Of a stretch of DNA of 64,000 nt, positions 1-8,104 are shown piece after piece. Location of the stretch: NCBI RefSeq assembly GCF_007859655.1, contig NZ_CP042304.1, forward strand, positions 124,001-188,000, read 5' to 3'. The notes beneath the pieces were generated by a model. It saw only the letters and a program-made list of their open reading frames with translations. It was not told the DNA's origin and ran no database searches. This DNA is from Devosia ginsengisoli (GTDB taxonomy: Bacteria > Pseudomonadota > Alphaproteobacteria > Rhizobiales > Devosiaceae). Every line of letters starts with the position of its first letter. Positions within the stretch are counted from its first letter, which is position 1. The position numbers and the translations under genes were made by a program.

Positions 1-392
1 TTCGTGCAAATGCGCCATTGCACCGGTGGCACGGCCCCCTCCAGCCGGTCGCGATAGAGCGGCACCCAGTGCCGCGCATCGTCGAAGGTTATCGCCATGG
101 GCGCATTGCAGCATGTCGCCACCATGCGGCTGGTCTTGGTATCAGGCGTCAGCTTGTGCGCCTCCAGCAGGTGCCCGCCCTTGCTCACCTGCACCCGATC
201 CTTGCGATAAAGCACATTCCCCGTGCCCCCCGCCGTATCGAGCAGCGGCGGCGCATCGGGCAGGGCGCCCAGCGCCCGTCCGGCCGCCTGGCAGTCGTCG
301 CAATGGCAGATCACGCTGGCAATCGGCTTGCCCCACGCTTCGATTTCCACCTGCCCGCAACTGCAGCGGGCCATCACCTGTTTGTCCTTCAT
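1..392 (-). CDS. GFA-family (CENP-V/GFA) zinc-binding protein, partial
   Basis: The reading frame starts at 392 (MKDKQVMARCSCG) and runs off the left window edge, so about 130 N-terminal residues are visible. Three cysteine clusters can be seen: CSCG near residue 10, CHCDDC near residue 28, and a CC pair near residue 90. This is the zinc-binding pattern of the GFA fold (glutathione-dependent formaldehyde-activating enzyme family). A strong Shine-Dalgarno (AAGGAGG) lies 4-5 nt before the ATG. Most GFA-fold proteins are not proven formaldehyde enzymes, so no substrate is claimed. The gene is convergent with nothing here and lies just upstream, on the same strand, of nothing else visible. Confidence 0.75.
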   Translation of the reverse strand, partial: MKDKQVMARCSCGQVEIEAWGKPIASVICHCDDCQAAGRALGALPDAPPLLDTAGGTGNVLYRKDRVQVSKGGHLLEAHKLTPDTKTSRMVATCCNAPMAITFDDARHWVPLYRDRLEGAVPPVQWRICT

Positions 393-454
393 CCGGCCTC
401 CTTGTTACAGGCCAGACGAACGGATCATCGGGGATTCGACAAGCCAATCATCAG

Positions 455-1333
455 TTAGTGCGGATCGCTCTCCACCACCGGCACCTTGCCGGCGATATAG
501 GCTTCCACCTTGTCCGCCAGGATGCGCTTGAAGCGCTCCTTTTCGGCTTCGGCATGCGCCACGATCTCGCGCACCCGCCAGAATTCCAGCGCCCCGAAAT
601 TGGCGACATGCGGGCGGATATAGATGTCGGGCGGATAGGCCGCCATCATATGCGCCGTCAGCGAATGCATCATGATCTGGGCCGAGCCGAACCAGATGTC
701 GATCGCCTTGTGGTCCGTCTTGGAAATGCCCTCCGACGGATCGCCATTGACGTCGATGCCGATCAGGAAATCGGTATTGATGTCGGCCTGGTCCAGCGGC
801 AGCGGATTGACCACACCCCCATCGACAAGGATGTGGTTGGCATAGACCACCGGCTTGAACAGGCTCGGAATGGCGATCGATCCCGCAATGGCCGGCCGCA
901 GCAGCCCCGAATTGAACACCACCTGGTGCCAGCTCTGGAAATCGGTCGCCACCACATAGAGCGGCACCTTCAGGTCCTTGAATTCGAGCGGAAAATTCTC
1001 CGGCGTGAACGTATCGACGATACTCGTCGCATCGAGCTGCATCGAAATCCCGTTCTTGAGAATCCCGCTGATGCCGCGGATCTGCGTCGCCCACAGCTTG
1101 GTGGCGATGATGCGCATCGTCCCCAGCACCTGGTAGGAATGCTCGCGCAATTCCTTGCCCGTCATGCCCGCCGCCCAGCCCGAGCCGATCAGCGCCCCGA
1201 TCGACGTGCCCGCTATGACCGAAGGCTTCAGCCCCAGCTCGTCCATGGCCTCGATATAGGGAATATGCGTCAGCCCGCGCGCCGAGCCGCCGCCCAGTGC
1301 CACACCGATCCGAGGTCCAGATATCGTCTCCAT
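455..1333 (-). CDS. Patatin-like phospholipase family protein
   Basis: A 292-residue protein with the patatin hydrolase signature: glycine-rich oxyanion loop GGGSARG at residues 14-20, nucleophile elbow GTSIG with Ser44, and the catalytic-dyad motif DGG with Asp171. Bacterial members of this RssA/NTE-like class are predicted serine acyl-hydrolases acting on lipids; the substrate here is unknown. An open frame continues upstream to 1567, but that would overlap the conserved PurD C-terminus. The ATG at 1333 is preceded by AAGGAG with 9-nt spacing, so I chose that start. The gene follows purD on the same strand with a gap of about 140 nt and may be co-transcribed with it. Confidence 0.85.
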   Translation of the reverse strand: METISGPRIGVALGGGSARGLTHIPYIEAMDELGLKPSVIAGTSIGALIGSGWAAGMTGKELREHSYQVLGTMRIIATKLWATQIRGISGILKNGISMQLDATSIVDTFTPENFPLEFKDLKVPLYVVATDFQSWHQVVFNSGLLRPAIAGSIAIPSLFKPVVYANHILVDGGVVNPLPLDQADINTDFLIGIDVNGDPSEGISKTDHKAIDIWFGSAQIMMHSLTAHMMAAYPPDIYIRPHVANFGALEFWRVREIVAHAEAEKERFKRILADKVEAYIAGKVPVVESDPH

Positions 1334-1475
1334 CCCGCCCCGCTCCTTGCCTTTCGAACGCAGCCGGTCGGCGAGCGCCTTGCCCCGCAATTGCAGCGGC
1401 GTCAGCACAGGTTGCGACGGCGTCTCGTCAAAGACGGTCTTGAGCAAGGGTAGGCTGGCGAAGTTGAGGAATGGT

Positions 1476-2750
1476 TCAGGACGTCGTGCGGGCGATTTCG
1501 CGCCAGCCGATGTCCCGGCGGCAAAATCCGGACGGCCAAACAATCTTGTCCACGCCTGCGTAAGCACGGCTCTGCGCCTCTTTCACACTCCCGCCCAGAG
1601 CGGTGACGTTGAGCACGCGCCCGCCGGCAGCAAGTAAACGCGTACCGTCCCGACGCGTTCCGGCGTGAAACACCTGCAATGTGTCGCTATCCAGTCCCTC
1701 GGCACCCCTGATTTCGCTGCCCTTGCCATAGCTGCCCGGATACCCCTCGGTCGCCATGATGACGGTCAGCGCATACTGGTCCTTCCAGGCCACGTCATGG
1801 CCGGCAAGCGTCCCCGTCGCCGTGGCATGCAGCAATGGCAGCAGGTCGCTCTCCATGCGCAGCATCATCACCTGCGTTTCCGGGTCCCCGAACCGCGCAT
1901 TATATTCCACCAGCTTAGGCCCATCCGAAGTCAGCATCAGCCCGGCATAAAGCACGCCCTGATATGGCGTTCCCCGCGCCGCCAGCCCCTTCACTGTCGG
2001 CCAGATCACCCGCTCCAGCGTTTCCTCATAGATCTCGCGCGTCATCACCGGGGCAGGGGAATAGGCCCCCATCCCCCCGGTATTGGGTCCGGTATCGCCG
2101 TCGAAGGCCCGCTTGTGGTCCTGCGCCGTGGTCAGCGGCAGGATGTCGGTGCCGTCGCACAGCACAAAGAGCGAAACCTCCTCGCCCTCCATGAATTCCT
2201 CGATCACCACTTCGGCGCCCGATGCCCCGAACGCCCCGGCAAAGCAGTCGACAATGGCCGCCTCGGCCGCCTCGACATCAAGGGCCACCGTCACGCCCTT
2301 GCCCGCTGCCAGCCCATCCGCCTTGATGACGATGGGCGCCCCCTGCGTATAAAGATACGCCAAAGCCGCCGCTTCATTGTCGAAGCGCCCATAGGCCGCG
2401 GTGGGAATGCCCATCTCGTCGCACAAGGCCTTGGTAAAGCCCTTCGATCCCTCCAGCTGCCCCGCCGCCTTGCTGGGGCAGAAGCAGGTGATCCCGGCCG
2501 CCCTGACATCATCGCCCAGCCCCGCCACCACCTGCGCATCGGGCCCGACCACGACAAAGTCGATCGCTATCAGCTTGCAGAAATCCACCACCGCCTTGTG
2601 GTCGGTAATGTCGATCACGACATTCTCCGCCACCGCGCCGGTCCCGCCATTGCCCGGCGCAATGAAGAGTTTTGTCAGCAGCGGCGATTGGGCAATCTTC
2701 CACGCCAGCGCATGCTCGCGCCCACCCGACCCGATCACCAGAACCCGCAT
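1476..2750 (-). CDS. purD: Phosphoribosylamine--glycine ligase
   Basis: Catalyses the second step of de novo purine synthesis: ATP-dependent joining of glycine to 5-phosphoribosylamine, in the cytoplasm. The 424-residue length matches the family (about 425-430). The N-terminus [18 protein letters not shown] is the family hallmark. The ATP-grasp core ([10 protein letters not shown], then [12 protein letters not shown]) and the C-terminal [11 protein letters not shown] are all present. An in-frame ATG 12 codons upstream (2786) is ignored because the conserved domain begins at the chosen methionine. The gene diverges from the ECF sigma factor gene at 2874; the 123-nt gap should hold both promoters. 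Confidence 0.97.
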   Translation of the reverse strand: MRVLVIGSGGREHALAWKIAQSPLLTKLFIAPGNGGTGAVAENVVIDITDHKAVVDFCKLIAIDFVVVGPDAQVVAGLGDDVRAAGITCFCPSKAAGQLEGSKGFTKALCDEMGIPTAAYGRFDNEAAALAYLYTQGAPIVIKADGLAAGKGVTVALDVEAAEAAIVDCFAGAFGASGAEVVIEEFMEGEEVSLFVLCDGTDILPLTTAQDHKRAFDGDTGPNTGGMGAYSPAPVMTREIYEETLERVIWPTVKGLAARGTPYQGVLYAGLMLTSDGPKLVEYNARFGDPETQVMMLRMESDLLPLLHATATGTLAGHDVAWKDQYALTVIMATEGYPGSYGKGSEIRGAEGLDSDTLQVFHAGTRRDGTRLLAAGGRVLNVTALGGSVKEAQSRAYAGVDKIVWPSGFCRRDIGWREIARTTS

Positions 2751-2873
2751 GAACCGCCCTCCGTGCTTGTTGGGGGCGTGATGCACGAGTGGGGCAGGAG
2801 AGGCAATTGTTTTTGTAAGAAACCCGTCGCGTCAGCGACTGTTAGTCTTGTGAGCAGAGGAAAGAGGCGAGGC

Positions 2874-3401
2874 ATGCCCCAGCGGGCCAAACGCGAAGCG
2901 CAGTATCGGAGCATTGCCGACCGGCAGGGCGCTGCCATTGCGCGTCTGGCCGCCGTTTACGAGAAGGACCCGGCTTTGCGGCAGGATCTGGAACAGGACA
3001 TCCACCTGCATCTCTGGCGGAGCCTCGACAGCTTCCGCGAGCAATGCAGCCTCAGCACCTGGACCTGGCGGGTGGCGCATAATGTCTGCGCCCGCCATGT
3101 CGACAAGGCCGTGCGGTCCCGCTCGGCCGGCGACTGGATCGACATCGACAGCGTCGAGCCGGCCGACCACCGGGCCACGCCCGAGCAGGCCACCGGCACG
3201 GCCCTGACCCTGGAACGGCTCTATACCCTCATCGACCGGCTGCGGCCGATCGATCGGCAGGTGGTGCTGCTCTATCTCGAAGATGTCGAGGCCGAGGCGA
3301 TTGCCGAGGTGACAGGCCTGTCACCGGGCGCCGTAGCCACCCGCATCCACCGCATCAAGGCGCTGTTGGCGCAAGGATTTCAGCCGGAGGCAGCGTCATG
3401 A
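2874..3401 (+). CDS. ECF-type RNA polymerase sigma factor
   Basis: A 175-residue sigma-70 family protein with only regions 2 and 4, as in ECF sigma factors. Region 2 spans roughly residues 15-80 (DLEQDIHLHLWRSL, then TWTWRVAHNVCARHV). Region 4 spans roughly 118-168 (LRPIDRQVVLLYLEDV, then an HTH around GLSPGAVATRIHRIK). The ATG at 2874 follows GAGG-rich sequence; an in-frame GTG at 2850 is an alternative. Its stop overlaps the start of a four-helix membrane protein gene by 4 nt (ATGA), so the two are translationally coupled. By analogy with other ECF loci the partner may be its regulator, but it lacks a recognisable anti-sigma domain. Target genes are unknown. Confidence 0.88.
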   Translation: MPQRAKREAQYRSIADRQGAAIARLAAVYEKDPALRQDLEQDIHLHLWRSLDSFREQCSLSTWTWRVAHNVCARHVDKAVRSRSAGDWIDIDSVEPADHRATPEQATGTALTLERLYTLIDRLRPIDRQVVLLYLEDVEAEAIAEVTGLSPGAVATRIHRIKALLAQGFQPEAAS

Positions 3402-4000
3402 CCATCTCGCCCGATTCCAACGCACCTGACCCCAAAGCCCTCTGGAAAGGACAGGCTATGACACCGCAGACCTTGACCCCCGAACTGCTCGAAACTCGCT
3501 CGCGGCAGCTTGACGACCGCATCGGCAAGCGTAATCGCTGGGAATACCTGGCCGGCCTGATTGGCGGCGTCGCCACCCTGGTTCTGGGCCTCTTCGTGCT
3601 GCTGTCCGGGCCGCTCGATCCGCCCGCCATCACCACCGGCGCAGGCTTCTTGCTGCTCGCCGCCGGTTCGGTTGTCGCCATGCTGCAATTGCATCGCCGC
3701 ACCGGCGGCGGCACATCCATCACCGGCGCCACCGCCATCCTCGCCAGCTACCGCGCCGAACTGGTCCGCCAGCGCGACGCGCTGCGCTCGGTGCTGCTCT
3801 GGTATGTGCTGCCCTTCATTCCCGGCTTCCTGCTGATCTACAGCGCCGCGCTGTTCACGCCCGGTGGGTCCGCCTGGGGCGCCCTGATCCCAGCCGGCAT
3901 CACCCTCGCCTTCCTGGCATGGGTCTACCACGCCAACCGCAAGGCCGCCGACTGCATCGACACCGAAATCGACGAACTGGACCGCCGGGCGCACGGCTGA
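3398..4000 (+). CDS. Four-helix membrane protein paired with the ECF sigma factor
   Basis: A 200-residue protein of no family I recognise. It has a cytoplasmic-looking N-terminus of about 50 residues, then hydrophobic helices at about 51-69, 78-96, 131-152 and 160-178. A charged stretch at about 105-130 (YRAELVRQRDALR) separates the two helix pairs, and the tail is acidic. There is no HxxxCxxC zinc anti-sigma motif and no obvious catalytic motif. The start overlaps the sigma gene stop by 4 nt, which argues for a functional pair. It may be a membrane anti-sigma factor or simply the main output gene of the operon; the sequence does not decide between these. Confidence 0.8.
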   Translation: MTISPDSNAPDPKALWKGQAMTPQTLTPELLETRSRQLDDRIGKRNRWEYLAGLIGGVATLVLGLFVLLSGPLDPPAITTGAGFLLLAAGSVVAMLQLHRRTGGGTSITGATAILASYRAELVRQRDALRSVLLWYVLPFIPGFLLIYSAALFTPGGSAWGALIPAGITLAFLAWVYHANRKAADCIDTEIDELDRRAHG

Positions 4001-4008
4001 GACCGATG

Positions 4009-4067
4009 CCGCCGCCCAAGCCCTCCAAAACACGGTGTCCGTGTTTGTAGGGCGTGAGGGGGCGGCG
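4009..4067. terminator. Long imperfect hairpin after the ECF operon
   Basis: The sequence right after the membrane-protein stop folds as a long interrupted stem: GCCGCC at the base, CCCTCC in the middle pairing near GGGCGTGAGGG, and a perfect inner stem AAACACGG-TGT-CCGTGTTT at 4027-4045. There is no clear T tract, so it is a candidate 3'-end structure rather than a proven intrinsic terminator. Confidence 0.5.
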
Positions 4068-4139
4068 GAGGCAAGGTTTAGTTAGCCTGTGGGCAGGGAG
4101 TCGATTGGACGCTGCGTAGCTGCACTACTCTATCGGTAC

Positions 4140-4257
4140 CTGCCCACCCTCCCCCTTGAGGGGAGGGTAGCGTCGCCTGGCCCGCAGGGCCTTGGCAAAG
4201 CTGGGGAGGGGGTAACCCTGTAGGCCACCAAACGATCCCTCCCCCTCAAGATGAGGC
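4140..4257. repeat. CCCTCCCC-type palindromic intergenic repeat
   Basis: A hairpin ACCCTCCCCC-TTGAG-GGGAGGGT at about 4146-4168 is followed about 40 nt later by a second inverted pair (GGGGAGGGGGT near 4202 against CCCTCCCCCTC near 4240). This type of element recurs near 5575-5684, 7931-8008 and 27317-27425. It fills most of the 309-nt gap between the ECF operon and dmeR. No gene is seen in the gap. Confidence 0.55.
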
Positions 4258-4272
4258 AAGGAACCGAGCTTC

Positions 4273-4309
4273 TTGCCTCATCTCTAAAAATAGGGTACCC
4301 CCCTATCCC
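4273..4309 (+). promoter_or_regulatory. dmeR promoter with overlapping metal-repressor operator
   Basis: TTGCCT at 4273-4278 and TACCCC at 4296-4301 have 17-nt spacing, giving a plausible promoter. The core ATAGGG-TACCCCCCTA-TCCC at 4290-4309 has the TA-C6-TA arrangement typical of operators for RcnR/FrmR-type repressors. It touches the dmeR ATG at 4310, leaving no room for a Shine-Dalgarno. Transcription would start within a few bases of the ATG, so the mRNA may be leaderless. Confidence 0.6.
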
Positions 4310-4588
4310 ATGTCGCATCTCATCAGAAACAAATCCAAGCTCCTCGCCCGCATTCGCCGCCTCAAAGGCCAGGTCGAAGCGATCGAGCGGGCGCTCGAGG
4401 CCGAGGTCCCCTGCGGGGAAATCCTCAATCTCACCGCCTCGGTCCGCGGCGCCATCAGCGGCCTCACGGCCGAGCTGATCGAGGATCACATCCGCGAACA
4501 CATTTCCAACCCGGACAAGGACGAAAACCCCGCCCGAGCCCAGGGCGCCGCCGAATTGATCGAAGTCGTCAGGATGTATCTGAAATGA
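4310..4588 (+). CDS. dmeR: RcnR/CsoR-family metal-sensing repressor (DmeR-like)
   Basis: A 92-residue all-helical repressor of the DUF156 family. The nickel/cobalt ligand set described for RcnR is present at the same numbering: His3, Cys35, His60 and His64. The basic helix around residues 6-20 (NKSKLLARIRRLKGQ) would contact DNA. Its stop overlaps the start of a cation diffusion facilitator gene by 4 nt, matching the dmeRF operons of rhizobia in which DmeR represses and Co/Ni induces. A TA-C6-TA operator lies directly against the start codon, so autoregulation is likely. The absence of a Shine-Dalgarno is notable. A formaldehyde sensor (FrmR) is the main alternative, but His64 and the efflux partner favour metal. 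Confidence 0.88.
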   Translation: MSHLIRNKSKLLARIRRLKGQVEAIERALEAEVPCGEILNLTASVRGAISGLTAELIEDHIREHISNPDKDENPARAQGAAELIEVVRMYLK

Positions 4589-5541
4589 GCGATGCCGCCG
4601 CTCGGCTGTCCAGCCCACACACGCATGTCTTCCTCGGCCAGGACCATGCCCGCAACGAGCGGCGCACCTGGCTGGTCATCGCCATCACCGCGACCATGAT
4701 GGTTATCGAGATCGCGGCGGGCACCATTTACGGCTCCATGGCACTGGTTGCCGATGGCTGGCACATGTCGACCCACGCCGCCGCCATGCTGATCGCGGCC
4801 TTGGCCTATCTCTTCGCTCGGCGTCACGCCACCAATCCGCGCTTTACCTTCGGCACCGGCAAGTTCGGCGATCTGGCCGCCTTCGCCAGCGCGGTCGTGC
4901 TGGCGCTGATCGCACTGCTGATCGGCTGGGAAAGCCTGCTGCGCTTCGCCAATCCCGTCACCATCAATTTCCAGCAGGCCATCATCGTCGCCGTGGTCGG
5001 GTTGGCGGTCAACTTGCTCTGCGCCTGGCTCCTGCGCGACGACCACAGCCATCACGGCCACCACCATCACGATCATGCCCATGACCATGAGCATCCCCAC
5101 GATCATGCCCACCATGCCGGCGACAACAATCTCCGCGCCGCCTATCTCCACGTCCTGGCCGATGCCCTGACATCGGTCCTGGCCATTGTCGCGCTGGTTC
5201 TCGGCAGCCTCTATGGCTGGAACTGGATGGACCCGGCCATGGGCATTGTCGGCGGCCTGGTCATCGCCCGCTGGTCATGGGGCCTGATCCGCGATGCGGG
5301 TGGCGTGCTGGTCGATTACGTCCCTACGGCTGAAGACCTGCCCGACGAAATCCGAGCCGCCATCGAACTGGGTGACGACACGATCACCGACCTGCATGTC
5401 TGGCAACTCGGCCCCGGCCACCACGGCGCCATCATCTCCATCGCCTCGCCCACCCCACAGAACCCCGCCGCCTACCGCGCCAGGCTGGCCCACATCTCCG
5501 ATCTTTCGCATGTCACCATCGAGGTCGAACGCGCCGGCTGA
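4585..5541 (+). CDS. dmeF: Cation diffusion facilitator, Co/Ni efflux (DmeF-like)
   Basis: A 318-residue inner-membrane exporter of the CDF family, predicted to exchange cytoplasmic divalent metal for protons. Six hydrophobic segments are visible. The paired metal-site motifs of CDF proteins are present: HMSTH in helix 2 (near residue 58) and a matching HVLADALTS in helix 5 (near residue 188). Between them is a very histidine-rich loop at about residues 151-176 (DDHSHHGHHHHDHAHDHEHP), typical of DmeF and likely metal-buffering. The C-terminal cytoplasmic domain follows (TDLHVWQLGPGHHG). It is coupled to dmeR by a 4-nt overlap and should be induced by cobalt or nickel. Confidence 0.92.
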   Translation: MSDAAARLSSPHTHVFLGQDHARNERRTWLVIAITATMMVIEIAAGTIYGSMALVADGWHMSTHAAAMLIAALAYLFARRHATNPRFTFGTGKFGDLAAFASAVVLALIALLIGWESLLRFANPVTINFQQAIIVAVVGLAVNLLCAWLLRDDHSHHGHHHHDHAHDHEHPHDHAHHAGDNNLRAAYLHVLADALTSVLAIVALVLGSLYGWNWMDPAMGIVGGLVIARWSWGLIRDAGGVLVDYVPTAEDLPDEIRAAIELGDDTITDLHVWQLGPGHHGAIISIASPTPQNPAAYRARLAHISDLSHVTIEVERAG

Positions 5542-5566
5542 GGGTCTTTTCAGGCGAGATCTATGG

Positions 5567-5690
5567 GTCATCCCCTTCTCCCCTCGTGGGAGAAGGTGCC
5601 CGAAGGGCGGATGAGGGGGTTACTGCGCCAGCCGTTCGATCCGAAGCAAGAGGATTTTCTACCCCTCTCCCGCAAGGGGAGAGGGAAGCC
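5567..5690. repeat. Palindromic intergenic repeats between dmeF and gshA
   Basis: Two hairpins can be read: CTTCTCCC-ctcgt-GGGAGAAG at about 5575-5595 and CCCTCTCC-cgcaa-GGGGAGAGGG at about 5662-5684. They occupy the gap between two convergent genes and belong to the same general class as the elements near 4146, 7931 and 27317. They may also serve as transcription ends. Confidence 0.5.
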
Positions 5691-5691
5691 C

Positions 5692-7062
5692 CTACATCTC
5701 GGCTTCCCTGAACACCCGCGTCACATCCCCGTCCCATTCGCCGCGGAACTTGTCGACCCAGCGCTGGGCCGGCGACTTGGCCAGGCGGATCGTCTCTTCC
5801 AGCGGCGCCAGGTGGATGGTTTCGTCCTTGCCCTGCGCGTTGCGCCTTCCGCGCCGCACCAGCCCGGCCTCGGCAATACCCACGGCCTGCGCCGCGACAT
5901 CATAGAGATTGGAACGATCATGCGGCGTCATCAGCGCCAGCCGCGGCACTTCGCGGCGCATGTCGTCGCGTTCCTCGCGCGTCCACGGCTCGATCAGCTC
6001 ATAGGCCGCTTCCAGCGACACCGGATCGTAGAGCAGCCCCGTCCAGAAGGCCGATAGCGCCGTCACCGATTTTTCGTCGCCCATATCGGCGCCGCGCATT
6101 TCCAGGAACTGCTTGAGCCGCACTTCCGGGAAAATCGTCGACAGATGGTCTTCCCAGTCCTTGATCGTGGGTTTCTCGCCCGGCAGTTGTGGCAGCTCGC
6201 CCCGCAAAAAGGCCCGGAAACTCTCGCCCGCCACATTGATATATTGCTTGTTGCGGATGACGAAATACATCGGCACATCAAGCGCATAGTCGGCATATTG
6301 CTCGAAGCCGAACCCTTCGTCGAAGGCAAAGGGCAGCATGCCGGTGCGGTCGTCGTCGGTATTGAGCCAGATATGGCTGCGGAAGCTGAGATAGCCGCTG
6401 TCCCGCCCTTCCGAGAAGGGCGAATTGGCAAACAAGGCCGTCGCCACCGGCTGCAGCGCCACCGCCACGCGCAGCTTCCTGACCATGTCGGCTTCGCTGG
6501 AAAAATCCAGATTGGCCTGCACCGTGGCCGAGCGGAACATCATCGATGTGCCCAGCGTGCCGACCTTTTCCATATAGGGCTTCATGATGCCGTAGCGCGA
6601 TTTCGGCATGGCGCAGATCTGGTCCACCGACCATAGCGGCGTCACGCCCAGCCCGAGAAAATGAATATCGAGCGGCGCGGCCACCTTCTTGCTGACGCGC
6701 ATATGCTCGGCCAGCTCCGCCGCCGTGCCATGCAGGTCCACCTGCGGCGAGCCTGACAGTTCGAACTGCCCGCCCGGCTCCAGCGAAATCCCGCCAGCCA
6801 CTTCGTCATTGCGCAGCCCGATCGGGTTGTCCCCGTCATAGAAGGGATGCCAGCCGGTTTCCTTCTCGATCCCCTCGAGCAGCGCGCGGATGCCGTTGGG
6901 GCCTTCATAGGCCACCGGCCGCAGCGGATTGGTGTGGAACACGTGCTTCTCGTGTTCGGTGCCGATGCGCCATTCGCTCTCGGGCTTGGCCCCGCGCGCC
7001 ATGGCCTCGATCAGGTCTGCTCGCGTTTCGATCAGGGGCGAAGTGGTGGCGGCGCCGGCCAT
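5692..7062 (-). CDS. gshA: Glutamate--cysteine ligase (plant/alphaproteobacterial type)
   Basis: Makes gamma-glutamylcysteine, the first and usually limiting step of glutathione synthesis, in the cytoplasm. The 456-residue length and motifs (RIGTEHEKHVF near residue 33, DGDNPIGLRNDE, ISLEPGGQFELSG, then TVQANLDF) match the type shared by alphaproteobacteria and plants rather than the E. coli type. The start at 7062 (MAGAATTSPLIETRADL) has GAGGA 7 nt upstream; an in-frame ATG 11 codons earlier is less likely. It lies 63 nt downstream of rsmE on the same strand, and the rsmE-gshA order suggests one transcript. Confidence 0.95.
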   Translation of the reverse strand: MAGAATTSPLIETRADLIEAMARGAKPESEWRIGTEHEKHVFHTNPLRPVAYEGPNGIRALLEGIEKETGWHPFYDGDNPIGLRNDEVAGGISLEPGGQFELSGSPQVDLHGTAAELAEHMRVSKKVAAPLDIHFLGLGVTPLWSVDQICAMPKSRYGIMKPYMEKVGTLGTSMMFRSATVQANLDFSSEADMVRKLRVAVALQPVATALFANSPFSEGRDSGYLSFRSHIWLNTDDDRTGMLPFAFDEGFGFEQYADYALDVPMYFVIRNKQYINVAGESFRAFLRGELPQLPGEKPTIKDWEDHLSTIFPEVRLKQFLEMRGADMGDEKSVTALSAFWTGLLYDPVSLEAAYELIEPWTREERDDMRREVPRLALMTPHDRSNLYDVAAQAVGIAEAGLVRRGRRNAQGKDETIHLAPLEETIRLAKSPAQRWVDKFRGEWDGDVTRVFREAEM

Positions 7063-7125
7063 AGGCAGTCCTCTGGAAATACTGGCGGGGAACATAACGT
7101 CGCGCGAGCCGAAAGCAATCGCCTT

Positions 7126-7866
7126 TTATCGCCAATCACCGATGGTCGCTTGAATCACCGCCAATGCGGCCACCGCGGCTGTGTCCGCCCGCAGAATACG
7201 CGGTCCCAGGCTGACAGGCACCACAAAGGGCAGGGCGCGCAATCTGGCGCGTTCCTCGTCGGAAAATCCGCCTTCCGGCCCGATCAACAGGCCCACCTGC
7301 CGCCCCTTGAGTCCTTCCAGCGCTGCAACAGGCGATGATGACGCCTCCCCCTCATCGGCAAAGACCAACACCCGTTCCGCCGGCCAGCCATCGAGCAGCC
7401 GCTCCAGCGTCACTTCCGGCTCCACCCTGGGTACGCTGAGCACTTCGCATTGCTCCGCCGCCTCAATGGCATTGGCCACCAGCCGCTCATGCTTGAGCCG
7501 CGAGACCTGCGTAAACCGCGTGAGCACCGGCTGGATCGTGCCCGCGCCCATTTCCACCGCCTTCTGGATCACATAATCCAGCCGCTCGGTCTTGAGCGGG
7601 GCGAAGCCATACCAGAGGTCGGAAGCCGGCGTCTGGACGGCGATTCTCTCCACCAGCGCCAGCACCACCGATTTCTTGGCATCACTGACCAGCCGCGCCA
7701 GCCACGCCCCATCCCGCCCATTGAACAGCACCACTTCATCGCCGACGCTCTTGCGCAGCACGGCAGCCAGATACAGCGATTGCTCCTTGCCCAAGGCAAC
7801 TTGCCCGCCCGCGACCAGATCGGGTTCGACATAAAGACGGGGCAGGGCGGCATGGGTGCGGGGCAT
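7126..7866 (-). CDS. rsmE: 16S rRNA (uracil-1498-N3)-methyltransferase
   Basis: Methylates N3 of U1498 in the decoding region of 16S rRNA using S-adenosylmethionine. The 246-residue protein has the SPOUT-fold signatures of the family: LLIGPEGGFSDEE near residue 192 and LGPRILRADTA near residue 222, which form the SAM-binding trefoil knot. An N-terminal PUA-like domain (RLYVEPDLVAGGQVAL...HYL-type segment) precedes it. The ATG at 7866 has only a weak GGA upstream. It is divergent from ubiA; the intervening 238 nt is dominated by repeats. Confidence 0.95.
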   Translation of the reverse strand: MPRTHAALPRLYVEPDLVAGGQVALGKEQSLYLAAVLRKSVGDEVVLFNGRDGAWLARLVSDAKKSVVLALVERIAVQTPASDLWYGFAPLKTERLDYVIQKAVEMGAGTIQPVLTRFTQVSRLKHERLVANAIEAAEQCEVLSVPRVEPEVTLERLLDGWPAERVLVFADEGEASSSPVAALEGLKGRQVGLLIGPEGGFSDEERARLRALPFVVPVSLGPRILRADTAAVAALAVIQATIGDWR

Positions 7867-7930
7867 GGGAATTCCAGTTCATGGCACTATATTGCCGCAA
7901 CCACCAGCCGGCACCTTGACGGGGGAGGTT

Positions 7931-8008
7931 GGGAGGGGGTGTCGTTTAGCCCTGATGTCTGGGCTAAACACCCCCCTCCCTGACCCTCCCCGCGAGGGGG
8001 AGGGTGTC
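7931..8008. repeat. Palindromic repeats between rsmE and ubiA
   Basis: A large hairpin spans 7931-7980: GGGAGGGGGTGT then GTTTAGCC pairs with GGGCTAAAC then CACCCCCCTCCC. A second palindrome, ACCCTCCCC-gcgag-GGGGAGGGT, follows at about 7986-8008. The first stem is unusually long for these elements and could act as an insulator between the divergent genes. Confidence 0.6.
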
Positions 8009-8060
8009 GACTGTGACAATTGCGGTCGAGAAGAGGTCTACTAGCTGTCCGGCGTTTAGA

Positions 8061-8104
8061 GTAGACCTCATGGTGAGCCTGTCGAACCACGAGGTCGTGG
8101 CACC
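8061..8104. repeat. 44-nt dispersed repeat abutting the ubiA start codon
   Basis: A 44-nt sequence identical, in opposite orientation, to 49324-49367. It contains the inner palindrome CCACGA-GG-TCGTGG (read on the + strand). It ends exactly one base before the ubiA ATG, so the 5' untranslated region of ubiA is made of repeat sequence. Confidence 0.85.

Noticed and set aside
18..1453. Long + strand frames over the first 1.5 kb (146 and 475 codons)
   Set aside because: They are antisense to a GFA-family gene and a patatin gene whose motifs are unmistakable; the + strand translations are Arg/Pro/His-rich shadows.
1334..1567. 78-codon N-terminal extension of the patatin-like protein
   Set aside because: It overlaps the conserved end of purD and the internal ATG has a strong Shine-Dalgarno.
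2811..2850. GAAAC-N17-GTT, similar to an EcfG general-stress promoter before the ECF sigma gene
   Set aside because: The -35 is GAAAC rather than GGAAC and the match is short, so it is not reported as a promoter.
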